Below, one piece after another: positions 45,195-57,789 of a DNA stretch of 64,000 nucleotides (position 1 is its first letter; every line of letters starts with the position of its first letter). The DNA comes from Rhyacophila brunnea. Its lineage: Eukaryota; Arthropoda; Insecta; Trichoptera; Rhyacophilidae. Location: contig JAGYXB010000051.1 of the NCBI GenBank assembly GCA_022495005.1, forward strand, positions 1,922,001-1,986,000, read 5' to 3'. Position numbers and translations under genes: made by a program. The notes beneath the pieces are model-generated. The model searched no databases, was not told the origin of the DNA, and saw only the letters and a program-made list of their open reading frames with translations.

Positions 45195-46150
45195 AATAAT
45201 CAGTTTCTGTTTTTAAACATTTTTTTCGTATGTAATTTTGGTGGGTTTTAGAAGTTATATGTGTAAAATCACAAATAATATAATAGCGTGTAATACTTTT
45301 AATTAGATTTTCATTTAATCATTATGAGTGACCAATTTTTGAAATAGATACCCTATAAGATTTTCTGACCTGAAAGGTTCTAATGCCAGATTCAAAAGTT
45401 CAATTCAAGTATTTTTTTCTAATATAAAATTAATCCTTTGTTGGAATTTGCGGATTAATTAATTAGTACATTACTTAGATTACTATAGTTATTCTAATGC
45501 TGTGAATCGGATATCTTTGTTCAGTAAGTAATTCAGATTCGATCTAGCAATTAAACTGTGCAGTGAATTGCAATATTAATATCTACATACATAATACACG
45601 AGTTAAATGGGATTCAACAAAGAGGAAATAATAATTATCCACCAGACCGGGGTCTACTCAACAGAATGAAGAGCTTACGAGAGGTCAGCTATGTGCAAGT
45701 ATAAAATGCAATTCATTCAATCAATTCGTCAGTTCTATATTAGTAGTGTAATAAAATAACAAATTTTTGAATCTTTGGCCTCTTAAAATGTTATTATTCA
45801 TTAAACTATATTTTATTCAATGAATAATACATATGATTTAAGAGTGTTGCATTCACTATAATTGAACGTACCTATATTATAATATGTAAAAACTCAAAAG
45901 CACACCTTTCATCAAAAAAATAAGTATTTTTTCTTTTTCTTCACAAGATTGGGAGAATGTAATATTCTTTATTGGACACTTTATTGTTATTATTAAATTA
46001 TTAGCATTTGCAAGAACATTACGACAATTTTTTTAAAATATCCTGACGTCACCTAGAAATAAAATCACAAAACCCGATTGATAATATTAACGTAATTTAA
46101 AAAGCGCTTCATTTATATGACCACTATTAATTAATTTTGTTGTAATTTGG
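45195..46150. other. No feature recognised
   Basis: A+T-rich. Nothing supported. Confidence 0.45.
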
Positions 46151-46154
46151 TAGG

Positions 46155-46225
46155 ACACATGTGACTCAATTGGTAAAGCACATTCACCGGAATTCGATTG
46201 ATGCGGGTGCGTCATATTTTTTTCT
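46155..46225 (+). repeat. Weak tRNA-like relic
   Basis: TGACTCAATTGGTAAAGCAC resembles a tRNA D-arm/A-box region and AATTCGATTGATGC a worn B box. Acceptor pairing is absent. It may be an old SINE head. Confidence 0.3.
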
Positions 46226-46574
46226 TGAAGATGCGTCTCTGGGGTGTTTTTAAATTATGTATGTTCAAGAAAATACTATCAAGTGCAATTACGTTAAAAC
46301 TAAAATTTGGATAGAAGCCTACCATACTTCATACAATTCGATAGACCGACTGAGGTTACGTGCCGTAAAGTCCATACAAAAAAATATCACAATTGTTTCA
46401 CAAATAATCCGACATTTATTTATTTCAAGACAGATGGCGCGTTGTGGTATATTTTTTAAACCTTTGCAGATTGTTTTGTAATCTGTATAATATATTCCTA
46501 CATAATCATCTGTCGTTGGAAAATTAAAGTGATTATCTAGAATTTATATGTTAATATGCAATTAAAAATATTTT

Positions 46575-46618
46575 TCTTAAGAAGGTAGGCTTTATATAGT
46601 ATGGAATCTTCGCCACTG
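46575..46618 (-). mobile_element. hAT-like terminus, solitary
   Basis: Inverted reading CAGTGGCGAAGATTCCATAC has the CAGTGGCG tip seen in other elements of this window, but the opposite end and a TSD were not found. Confidence 0.35.
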
Positions 46619-47221
46619 GTGTATGCCATAACAATGTACTTCTCTACTAATCATCATTATTAGTAGAGACTAGAGATGTAAGGTTGTATCTAGAGGAAAT
46701 TTCAACACATAAAAAATAGGTACTTATACTCACAAAAACGTAACATTATCATAATTTCAATATTATACTTACTGTATATCATAATACAATATAATATTAA
46801 TGCATTTATTTGACTTGCTCAGTGCTCGCCTAACCATACTCAAATGCTACAGAATCTTAATTATCTTTATTTTGAAAATACTCTTTATGTGCTTAGTTTG
46901 GCAGTATAAAATCGTGTACTATCATAAAATCATTGATTTAATATTTTATAATTAAATAAAAGTATCTAGGATTTTAATCGTATGTCATAGTATAATGGAA
47001 GAAGAAACCTTACTCTAATTAGGAAAGTATAACCCTTAATACCTTTGGTTTCGCATAGCATGTAAAGTAGTAAACTACAGATAAGTAATATAACTTTATG
47101 GTAAATAAGCGAGAATACTAATTTAAGGATTTCATACGTGTGCTACAGTTCTTTTTTTTACATAAATATCGTATTTTGTACACCTTTTAAAATTCTAAAC
47201 TATAATAGACATTTAAAATTA

Positions 47222-47490
47222 ACCATTTCTTTTATTGAACGAATAATTCACAAGATGTAAGAATGTACCATTCTGATTATTGAACATACATAATTTTAAT
47301 AAAACAAAAACCGATTGCCAAAGTAGCTTGATTTAGAAGAACGCTGATAAGTAGGTATTAAAAAGGCCAATAGTTAATATTTGTCCTAATTAGTACGTCG
47401 CCTTGTAGCATAGAGGTAAATGCAACAAACGGGGCGTAAACCCAGGAGATGCATGGTTCGATTCCCTGCCGCGGTGGCTTACTTTTTTCA
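47222..47490 (+). mobile_element. Foldback arm plus tRNA-like module (second copy of the chimera)
   Basis: 47222-47360 matches one arm of the foldback at 5051-5477 (TTCTTTTATTGAACGAATAA, GAATGTACCATTCT, AAAACCGATTGCCAAAGTAG, AAGTAGGTATTAAAAA). It is followed after a linker of about 45 bp by a tRNA-like unit with A box TAGCATAGAGG (47406-47416) and B box GGTTCGATTCC (47455-47465). The arm-linker-tRNA order equals the reverse complement of 4941-5200, so the junction is ancestral. Confidence 0.8.
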
Positions 47491-47494
47491 AAAA

Positions 47495-49755
47495 GATTTT
47501 TTCTATTGGTTATAATATATTTTCTCAGAAAGTGTTTTTCAAAATTATGTATGTTCAATAATCGACATTGTTTAATATGATTTTTTTAACATCAGTATAG
47601 ATACACAAACACGAAATACACTTTCAGTATTAATAAATAAAATGAATGTAAGTGTATTTAATTTACTATTTTGCCCCCTAAAAATGAATAATCAATTACA
47701 CACATTTCTGTGTAAAATGGTGTAGTCAAATTTGAAAAGTTGTATTTTGTGCATTATAATACTGGCAGGCTTTCACAACTTTTTGTATATAAACAAATAA
47801 CTATTGGCAATCTACATAGAAGAAATTATTCCCCTTAATTTTACTTGAATTAAGTACCTACTTAAAGTAATAATTTTACTTATAAAAGGTTTTATTATAT
47901 CACATGATTTTACTCTATTTATGTGTTCACATATTATATCTTTTTTAAACGTATATTATTAATCTCGCAAAAAGACTTTATTCGACGTACTTAATTGGAT
48001 TTAACTAATCATAACTACTTCCTACTTTAGTAAAAACACAGTAAAACCACAATACAAACTGTGTGACAAAATATCCCTTCAATAACAACAATAATGTATT
48101 GGTGAAAACCGAATTTAACATTTAGTTTATTAAGGTATCAAATTAGATCACTATGAAACAGAAATTAATAACAACATCGCCAGTATATCTCTGTGCACTA
48201 AGTATATATTTTAAGTAAATGAAAATGTTCAATAAAATAAAGAAAAAAAGAACCACCTTGTAAGTAAAAATAGTCATAAAAATTATAGAAATATGACAGT
48301 TTTTATTTCTAAAACTATTTAATATCGCATTATGCTGTTAAATACATTTCGTTTAAGAGTGCAGTATTGATTAGTATTACGTATATCCCTGACATATATT
48401 TGTACGAATTATTAAAAAAATACACCCCACCTGATACGTGCGTAAAAATCATTATTTAAAAATAAACAATAAAATCAAATAGCAACAAAATGTAGCCTTT
48501 AAATGTTTAAATCGACGCTCATTGCGTGTAGTTCTCCACAAAGTGGGAAGAGCAAATAGCTTTCATTGATTAAATTTGAATATCCAAATCTAGTGAGGTA
48601 GGCACCCGTGTGATCATAAGTATTTAAAAGGAATTTCATATCAAACAAACTCATTGGAAATTTTAATCCCTCTTTCATTTCTACGGTAAAATAAGAGTTT
48701 TAATCAGAGTCTCAACTCCCTTTACACAAATAAGATTATTTTAACACAATACCGAAAATATTCTTATTTGTCTATTTTAATGACAAATTCGAAGAATTAT
48801 AATTTTACTCACACTAATGTTATTTTTGCATGTGTAAGGAAAAGGTAGATAAGCCTAGAATATTATATAGAACAAAAAGAAGGTTGATTTATGAGCTTTA
48901 TTTGACTCGCCTAGATTCTCCTTTACATATACCTAATATAATATACATTGTTTTCACTTTTTTCAATATCACATATTGTCATATTATGCATGGAAACAAT
49001 AACGAAATGTTTGCATCATGCAGTTATCTCCTTTGATGAAAATTAGGGCGACTTCATCGGCCATGCCATGTATCGCGGATGGAAGACACCCAGTCACCCA
49101 ACAGGCTTTTCTTCGATATAAAGGAGGGTAAAATTGTAACCTAAATGAGGCGGTTGGATGTGTATAAATAAACATACATCCCTAATACTAAGGCAAGTGG
49201 AGGAAGCTTGTGATACACAGCTGATGGGAGACATGTACTTATAGATGTGATAGATACCAGTAGGAATTATATTATAGATGGAAAAAATAATTTCAACTAA
49301 ATACTTTTATAGATAGATCAATCAAAGCTTAGAGGTACAGAATTAATATGAAGATTCTGTTTTTGTTAAAATTGTATGGAATCGACGTAATAACAGTTAA
49401 TTCAAAACTCTATCAAAAGTTTCTCTACTTCTTAATTTTAATATTACATAAAGTGGAACCACATTTTTTTGTCCAAAATTCACGTTTTCTCGCTAGTTTC
49501 GTGTAGTTTCTTGCGATTCCATTGAAATCCCGGTTTTACGTTTGTAATTCCCGCAATTTACGTCTAATATACGTACAAATTTTAAATATTATATATATAC
49601 ATACGCCCATATATAAATTATATTTTTAGATACATTTTTTGATGTGCTGGGTACCACGTTTCAATTATAATATAATGGCTTTGGTTAATAATTGACAGAA
49701 CACATTATAACTAGATATATTATGTACTACAAAATTTGGCTCACATGAAGACTTA
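47495..49755. other. No feature recognised
   Basis: A+T-rich with several short open frames and no recognisable gene. A slightly C+G-richer patch at 49040-49160 is unexplained. Confidence 0.5.
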
Positions 49756-49759
49756 TGCT

Positions 49760-49925
49760 AAGCTATATTTTAAGATAGGGTCTATCAATCAACCTAGTTC
49801 ACTCCGTGTGCTTCCATGTACTTTTATTTTTCTTATTTTATGTCATGTCGTGAACGCTTTGAATTTATAATTTGTTATGTTCATTATATTATTTAAAATA
49901 AAATAAAGTGGAATTAAATTTGAAA
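49760..49925 (+). pseudogene. Jockey/CR1-like LINE 3' UTR fragment
   Basis: TTTTAAGATAGGGTCTATCA, CTCCGTGTGCTTCCATGTAC and TGTCATGTCGTGAACGCTTT correspond to the 3' UTR of the copy at 17995-19052. The fragment ends in an AAATAAAATAAAGTGGAATT tail. No ORF remains. Confidence 0.72.
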
Positions 49926-49929
49926 TTTT

Positions 49930-52060
49930 AAAATTTGAAATGCGTTCCACAATAATTTACTTTTAAGCGCCAAGTTGAACGAATCAAATTAAATATGACC
50001 ATAAAGAAATAATTAGGATTTACTATTTATATCATCTCCCGTAAAACTTATTTGTCTTTACTGACCTTTCAATAAGGCAGTGTTGTAATAACTCCTCGTT
50101 ATTAAAATTTACGTTGTTTTTATTTTAAAAAAAAAGCCTGAATTTTACCATTTCGACACTACGAACTATTGAATATACAATATTTCCTAAGTATGTCTTT
50201 AAAGAAATGATTGCCTAATGCAATATAATATAATACATATTAAGTAATTAATTACCTATCTTGGTAGTCATATTATAGTCTTCTTAAATATATAGATGAA
50301 CTATTAATTATTGTAAAATGAATTTTTCTCATTTAAGAAATAATTTACACCTATGAATCGTAATTTAGAATTATTTTTTTCTTGGTTTTATTAAATATAA
50401 GTCCACCTACCAATATTTTATTGAAGGATCATTTTATAGCAGTTTTCAATATACGCAATAATAATATGTCTCACAAATGATAAATAACGTGCAATAATTT
50501 TTTTCATTGCACTGACGTGAAATTTGTCATTGTAACATGCAAATTGTCATTTTTTATTCAGCAAAGTGAACTTTGTAATCTCAAAATAAATTAATAACAA
50601 TGAAATTCTTGCATAAGACAGTCATGCTATTTTATATTACCGACTGTATTCAGGCAATTTTAAGTATATTAATTACCTTAATTCTTTCATAAAATATAAT
50701 ATTTAAAAAAAAAATACACAATTCATCATTTATCTTTTAGCACCTTATCTATTTTACAACCTTTTAGTATAAAATTCCGATATGGGATTTATTGTCATTT
50801 TTCTTTAAAAAAATGTTTTTCACAATCTTTATTTTATTTTTCCACGATATTTTACTATTACGTTGCCTTAAAAACTTTTAAAATCTCCAAGTCCCTCAGT
50901 ATCCAAATATATGTACGTAGTAAGATGACAAAATATGATATATCAGTTTTTTTGTCAAATTGAGTTATTATACATTTAGACTCGTCTCAGTGTATCTACA
51001 AGATGTCGAAATATGGTACGCTAGGTCTTATAGGTTGGAAGAAATAAGTTGTGTCAATGTGTGATAATGATAGTAATATGTCCATTGTTCGAATTTCTTT
51101 CGAAGTTTAAAATTGCTCTCGTGAACAATTTAAAAAAACGGACATATCGTGTTTTACCATCTTCCTATGTCCTACAATAATAAATGAATGTAAATAGGTA
51201 ATACCTACATCGCTTTTAATTACTTTTACATCAGATGTTTCTTTGGATAAGGTTTTTTAAATACATATTACCTATTTAATATATTATACTTAAATACATA
51301 TTAATACTTTTAATACCGTATTGTTTCTCAAAATTAAACGTATAAATTTTTTAAAACGAAATCTTATAGCTAAGTCGTATATTTTATCACAAGTAATAAA
51401 TTTACTATCGATATGAAAATTGTGTTTTGCCACTTTTAACGGTTTAGATAAGGCTATTTTTTAATGAGTAATAAGAGAATTTTCTTCAGTGAGAAAATTA
51501 CCAGGACAAATATGCAGTACCTAGGTAACTAACTTGACATTCGTAAAATGTTCATTTTATTGCTATTATTGTAGAATTTTTACTCATCATTTCATAATAT
51601 ATTGTATTTGTTCATATCGTGTTTTACGTATTTGAACTAGTACCTAGACAATGTGTAAAAAAAATAAAAAAAAGTTTTGTGCTTTCAATAACGTTTCATT
51701 GTAGTTATTATATTTGTATTTTTTGGTGACTCTTAAATTAATCTGTAAAAAGTTTTCTAAATACGTACGTGTGGTGAATTAAAGTTTTTGCTTAAAAACA
51801 AAAACAAACCTTTTTTCGCTTAAGAAATTACGACATAAATCCTATAATCTGAAACACAATCACATAAAAAAACAACAAACGAAACATCACAAGTCACACA
51901 GGCAAAAAACAAAAGTTATGGGAAAAAGACGTAATAACAGCAAAGAAAATTTTAATAATAGTACCTATAAAACAATGGGCAACTATCGGTTAGATTTTAT
52001 ATTACCAAGTTCAGAGTATCTTATATAAAACACTTTAAATTGTAAACGTCATGTGCATTC
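49930..52060. other. No feature recognised
   Basis: A+T-rich. Nothing supported. Confidence 0.5.
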
Positions 52061-52064
52061 ACTA

Positions 52065-52610
52065 GATATCATAGACGGAAAGTGTTCGCGTTTTGGATTT
52101 TAACACTCCGCTTTTTAGAAATAAATACACCTCCGCGAATAGTAAAAAGAAAAGAAACACGCAGTACGAACGTCCGCGCTCCAACTCGGTCTACGATAGA
52201 CTGACACGGTCGGATACTTACAAGCCTACTGACTGTTCCGGATGATAGAGAGAGAAAATCGAGCAATAAAGAATTTTCCACTCACAAAAAGGAGACGGAA
52301 CTATTCTATCGCGTCGCCTCCAGTTCCGGATACGAGAGGGACAAACATTCGAAGAGGTTTGTGAAAAATCCGCGCGGCAAAGAGGGACAGGAGTAGGTGT
52401 TTCTGTGTTATGCAAGCATGCGCGGATTTAATCAAAGGTGGAACGTATGTTCTATCCGTTTCCTTTTCCTCTGGCCGTATTTCTCTTTTCCTTGCGATAT
52501 GTGTGTCCCTCTTTGATCGTAGGTGAATTGCTACGGTGTAGGTGTGTAGCAGAATTTGTAGATTACCTTTAGTTTTGATGTGTGCCTTCCAAACGTTCAT
52601 ATTATATTGA
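52065..52610 (-). promoter_or_regulatory. Candidate promoter / 5' exon region (minus strand)
   Basis: The block is C+G- and CpG-enriched relative to its flanks. On the minus strand it carries a strong splice donor AGGCTT|GTAAGTATCC (GT at 52221-52220), with weaker donors GTGAGTGG near 52286 and GTAATC near 52567. A run of open frame (52600-52301) is basic and unrecognised. An untranslated first exon spliced to distant coding exons would explain the picture. The Q/H-rich exon at 22361-22705 is on the same strand downstream and could belong to the same gene, but nothing in the sequence proves this. Confidence 0.35.
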
Positions 52611-52619
52611 AAATTTCCT

Positions 52620-53635
52620 TATTATTTCCTTTGGTTATACTGAAAAGCGCACGGATGTTCCTACTATAATAACAAGAAACAAACTTGTATTGCTTCGGTT
52701 ATACAAATTTCTAGTAATCCATGCCGAAATAGGCTTTCTGAAACACCAGTTTTATAGCGACAGTGAAAGAAGTTTGTGGGATACACAGAAATGAGTTGTA
52801 AACCTGTCAATGTAATTCGACTTTCAAAAAATGAAAATTCTTAAATATAAAATATATCATATTATTAACTACAGAAATGTCTGCGATTTATAAAGAGGGG
52901 CATATATTTACGAAATTGTCGAGAATTAATCAAAATAAAATACAATATCGATATTCCTTAGCCAAAAGGTCGTTAGTGACAATTTGCAACTTCACAACAT
53001 TTTTTTGATAGTTACCTACGTCATATATTTTCCACTAACTACTATTAATAGAAATTGTATCTTCGTCACGGAATAACTCTTGCTGACGCACTTTTGGGAC
53101 TATGAGGATAACATTCTAAATAGGTAATCTAACTTTAAAAATAACTGATTTTCTAAGAATAAACGTTCCTAATACCTAGCGCCCACTATGACGGCCAGTC
53201 GCTGCAATGTAATTTATACTGTCTGGGTATTTATAGAGAGGCGCGATAAATCGGTGTGTCACTTTAGAAGTACGTAATAAAGTGAGGTAGGTATGCATGA
53301 GGTAGCTCGGAGTTAAGGGGGAATCATTGTGCATCGAAACCGTCTGGTGGTTAGCCCACCCACGTGCTTCATCAGACGGACGTCAGTGAGCGCAAGCTCT
53401 AACTTTCATTTGACTTAGTACCCTCGATAGAAAATACTTATTCCACAAACTATTATGAAAATCAGAAACGATTTCATTCACATAATTTTCAAGTCTTACT
53501 AAAATGACGAATTATTCCTAAATTGTGTGGAATAAGCATATTATATTATTTTTTTAAGTAATATAATACCTTCGCACGAAAATTATTTCTATAATAATAT
53601 AATTATTTATTATACGACTTAACTGGATGTTTTGA
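52620..53635. other. No gene recognised; imperfect hairpin near 53338-53385
   Basis: CCGTCTGGTGG at 53340 faces CATCAGACGG at 53371, flanking a CCCACCCACGTGC loop. Otherwise no feature is supported. Confidence 0.4.
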
Positions 53636-53639
53636 AATA

Positions 53640-54770
53640 CGATGCTCAATTTAACGCACTGCTCATATTCTTTTTAGGCGTCCACGGCACATAACCGAGC
53701 CATGTCCAACGTCGCCTCCGCATTCTCAGCGTGATGAGAGGCTACTTGTTCCACTCTCTTATCTCCTCGTTACTCCTAGTATCCGTCGTAAAAATCTGTT
53801 TTCGAAACCCAATGCATACCTATAAGGTTACTCTGAGCATTCGTATCGTTTAATAAGCATTTTTTTTTTAATTTCGGTAAAATATATGAAAATAATCCAT
53901 AGAGCAGATCGCAACGACTACTCGGTGAGCATCTAATCAGTCGCTATAATAGTTACAGTTACAGGTTAGGTCTGTGTTGCTAGAATAAAAGCATGCCAAA
54001 GTAGGCGGGAAACTGTGGTGGAACCGATGAGACTTGGCACATGCGGTTCTGAATCATGCCGGTAAGGTATCTGAGAGCATTCCGAACTCTATAGTCAGTC
54101 GCACTCGTCCGTCGTACCCATTGATCTAATTGTAATATTGCACCACCGTACACACCGTGTACGGGTGTCCCAGGCGAACACTATGGGAAACGCTGTCCGC
54201 GTTTTGTGGCTATAACCGGTGGCTGTGTTTAGCGGTTGTGTCGCAATTATTACCGGTTTAATGATTTTCATAGATGAATTAAAAATTATATTGAGAATTC
54301 TAAAGATTACTAAATTAATAAAACACCTAAAGCTTTGGAAGCTTTTGCAAAATTAGCTTTGATGATGATTATATTTCATGTACCTATTTAAAAAATGAGA
54401 ATCATTGCTTCAATAGCAGGTGTTTCAATAGTGTGTGAATCTCTTTTAGTTGTGTGTGTGCACCGTATACCGTTAAATATATTGCCGGGGATTCGGTCTA
54501 CTTGACTGAGATACCGTTTTGTCTCCCTCGCCCGCCATACATCCATCCCTTTCCATTTAGTGGGCGAGTCGGACCTTTGGCGGTGTTAGTTGATTAATCT
54601 GTTTGTGTTGGTGGATTACCTTTATTTTATAAGGCAGGTGTTCTATCCGTGTGAAGAGTTTTGGTCAGTGTGGAGTATCCGTGTGCCGTGCTATGGTACG
54701 ATGAGCGTATGTTAACCTGTGTTGGTGATATATTGTTTTATGCCGGGCCGGTAAGTTTCATAATAAATAT
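53640..54770 (+). promoter_or_regulatory. Candidate promoter with alternative first exons (plus strand)
   Basis: This is a CpG-rich region with two strong plus-strand splice donors: ATGCCG|GTAAGGTATC at 54061 and GGGCCG|GTAAGTTTC at 54750. An initiator-like TCAGTC lies at 54095, and a good acceptor GAATCTCTTTTAG ends at about 54450. The segment 54451-54750 could therefore be an exon. An ATG at 54740 would give a Met-Pro-Gly start interrupted by the donor. No recognisable protein is encoded. The gene, if real, continues outside or far downstream. Confidence 0.4.
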
Positions 54771-54774
54771 CCAT

Positions 54775-55358
54775 TAGTTTGGCGAAAAGTTTGATTTTTT
54801 TTTCGGTGGAAACGCATTTCCGAAATTAAAAACGTACGTATCTTACAAGAAGCTAGAATATGACAGACGAAACTAACTTTTTATTCAATCAAATAACAAT
54901 AATAATATACCATATTTGGTAAAATTTCATTTCCCACCCCACGAAGTAATCAAATAACTGTCATACACTCATATAATTCGCTCGAAAAAAGCTCTGAAAT
55001 CTTACTGCATATAATATAAAAGTACAAATACCCACAGCTTTCGAATTTATTAAAAAAAAAAAATAGAACGAAATTATTCCAAGTTCTATTTTTAAATTTA
55101 TTGAATCAATAATGTACCTACCTATTTAAGACGAATTCGAGTTTTATTGTAATGCTAATAGTGGCATCTTGTGACAGAATTACAAAACATGCTACGTATC
55201 TAATACAATTTACTGAACAGAACTGATTTAATTGTGCAATACGTATCTTCCTCAAAAGAGAAAAATATAAACAAATAATCTTTTAATCCAACCGTAAACA
55301 AATATATATCTAGGTAATTAAGTAGAATAATCAACAAAAACTTTTATGCAACACCTTT
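54775..55358. other. No feature recognised
   Basis: A+T-rich. Would be intron if the 54750 donor is used. Confidence 0.4.
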
Positions 55359-55360
55359 CA

Positions 55361-55668
55361 GTGGGTCTATTCTATGCTTATCGACCGCTAAAGTGATAAA
55401 GTGAAAAATATTATCAAACTTAGGGTAGGTTTGTATCAAAATATTAGCACTTATTGTAACAATTACACGAAGCCGGTTTTTATTGTTGCAATAAGTGCTA
55501 TATTTTAACAGCACCTATCTTGCTGCTGTTAAAATATCGCACTTATTGCAACAATAAAAACCGGCTTCGTGTAATTGTTACAATAAGTGCTAATATTTTG
55601 ATACAAACCTACCCTAAGTTTGATACTATTTATCAATTTAGTGTTCGATAAGTATAGAATAGACCCAC
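55361..55668. mobile_element. Hairpin MITE, array copy 1
   Basis: The ends GTGGGTCTATTCTATGCTTA and TAAGTATAGAATAGACCCAC are inverted with one mismatch. Inside, a near-perfect palindrome of about 115 bp per arm (TATTAGCACTTATTGTAACA, ACACGAAGCCGG, TTTTAACAGCA) closes on a loop of about 10 bases near 55517. The tip base pair outside is CA on the left and AGG on the right, and no TSD is visible. Open frames here arise from the palindrome and are not genes. Confidence 0.9.
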
Positions 55669-56575
55669 AGGACTCAATTTGAGCTCCGGTATCAAATAAC
55701 AATAAATATGATATTACGTTAAACATATTTGTTATTTTTTAATGATTTTAATTTTTTTTATTATATTAAACTATAACTTATTCAAAATCTCTCCTACATT
55801 ATTTCAAACTATAATTAAATGATAAAAATAATCATAAAAACGATCAGATTTTTTTTTAGTAAATTGTACCTACAACATTATAAATATTGTATCGTTATTT
55901 TAAATTTAAATTAGAGGTTGTATTAAATCGATATAACTATTTACAACTAATTTATAGTATATTAAAAATTCATGTGAAGGCTTTTTATTAGAGGTACAGA
56001 TAGAGGTATCATATCGAAATAAAATGTAGCAATACCAAAGTATCGAAGTATCTACTTGAAAGAATAGATCCTTTTTTGACGACCCTAGTTACTGATGGTT
56101 AAAAAAATATATGCCTATTGGCACATTCGAGTATATTATTATACAGTACAAATAATTATTATCTCTGATACGTAAAAACGAGTTGTGCAAAAACGCATTA
56201 TTTCAGTAGACACAAAAAGCGAAATCCTCTCACTGAAAATGCACCTATTGGTGTATCCGATAAGAAAAAAATGTTTATTGCAAAATAAGCGGATGATTTG
56301 GAATGTGAATATGATTTACTTTTAATTTTCACGTAGGTATTGTATGGGTAGTATTTTTTTTTCAAATAATTCATATTTCGTAGCCCGATGTATTTAACCA
56401 ATATTGGAGGTTGAATTATTTGATAGAAACAACGGTGATTTTCTTTGACGCAGATAATGCAATCAATTCTTCAGAATATTCAAAAGGAGCGTCAAAACAG
56501 GGTTCAAACCACTCATACAATTAACAAATTATACTTTTTAAAGATTTACAATTAAAGATTATCTTACACAAATCA
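55669..56575. repeat. Array spacer 1
   Basis: About 907 bp of A+T-rich, apparently unique sequence, duplicated at 56883-57789. No long ORF is present (the minus-strand 67-codon frame at 56198-56401 is Ser/Lys/Tyr-rich and unrecognised). No pol III boxes or TIRs occur within it. Confidence 0.85.
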
Positions 56576-56882
56576 GTGGGTCTATTCTATGCTTATCGAC
56601 CGCTAAAGTGATATAGTGAAAAATATTATCAAACTTAGGGTAGGTTTGTATCAAAATATTAGCACTTATTGTAACAATTACACGAAGCCGGTTTTTATTG
56701 TTGCAATAAGTGCTATATTTTAACAGCACCTATCTTGCTGCTGTTAAAATATCGCACTTATTGCAACAATAAAACCGGCTTCGTGTAATTGTTACAATAA
56801 GTGCTAATATTTTGATACAAACCTACCCTAAGTTTGATACTATTTATCAATTTAGTGTTCGATAAGTATAGAATAGACCCAC
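56576..56882. mobile_element. Hairpin MITE, array copy 2
   Basis: Same as copy 1, with a 1-bp deletion in the A-run of AACAATAAAACCGGC and the GTGATATAGTG variant. It is bounded by spacer on both sides. Confidence 0.9.
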
Positions 56883-57789
56883 AGGACTCAATTTGAGCTC
56901 CGGTATCAAATAACAATAAATATGATATTACGTTAAACATATTTGTTATTTTTTAATGATTTTAATTTTTTTTATTATATTAAACTATAACTTATTCAAA
57001 ATCTCTCCTACATTATTTCAAACTATAATTAAATGATAAAAATAATCATAAAAACGATCAGATTTTTTTTTAGTAAATTGTACCTACAACATTATAAATA
57101 TTGTATCGTTATTTTAAATTTAAATTAGAGGTTGTATTAAATCGATATAACTATTTACAACTAATTTATAGTATATTAAAAATTCATGTGAAGGCTTTTT
57201 ATTAGAGGTACAGATAGAGGTATCATATCGAAATAAAATGTAGCAATACCAAAGTATCGAAGTATCTACTTGAAAGAATAGATCCTTTTTTGACGACCCT
57301 AGTTACTGATGGTTAAAAAAATATATGCCTATTGGCACATTCGAGTATATTATTATACAGTACAAATAATTATTATCTCTGATACGTAAAAACGAGTTGT
57401 GCAAAAACGCATTATTTCAGTAGACACAAAAAGCGAAATCCTCTCACTGAAAATGCACCTATTGGTGTATCCGATAAGAAAAAAATGTTTATTGCAAAAT
57501 AAGCGGATGATTTGGAATGTGAATATGATTTACTTTTAATTTTCACGTAGGTATTGTATGGGTAGTATTTTTTTTTCAAATAATTCATATTTCGTAGCCC
57601 GATGTATTTAACTAATATTGGAGGTTGAATTATTTGATAGAAACAACGGTGATTTTCTTTGACGCAGATAATGCAATCAATTCTTCAGAATATTCAAAAG
57701 GAGCGTCAAAACAGGGTTCAAACCACTCATACAATTAACAAATTATACTTTTTAAAGATTTACAATTAAAGATTATCTTACACAAATCA
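56883..57789. repeat. Array spacer 2
   Basis: Near-identical direct repeat of 55669-56575 (one difference seen). Confidence 0.88.

Noticed and set aside
55529..55726. Repeated 60-65-codon minus-strand open frames (also 56758-56940)
   Set aside because: They lie within the palindromic MITE and its flank and are by-products of the hairpin sequence.
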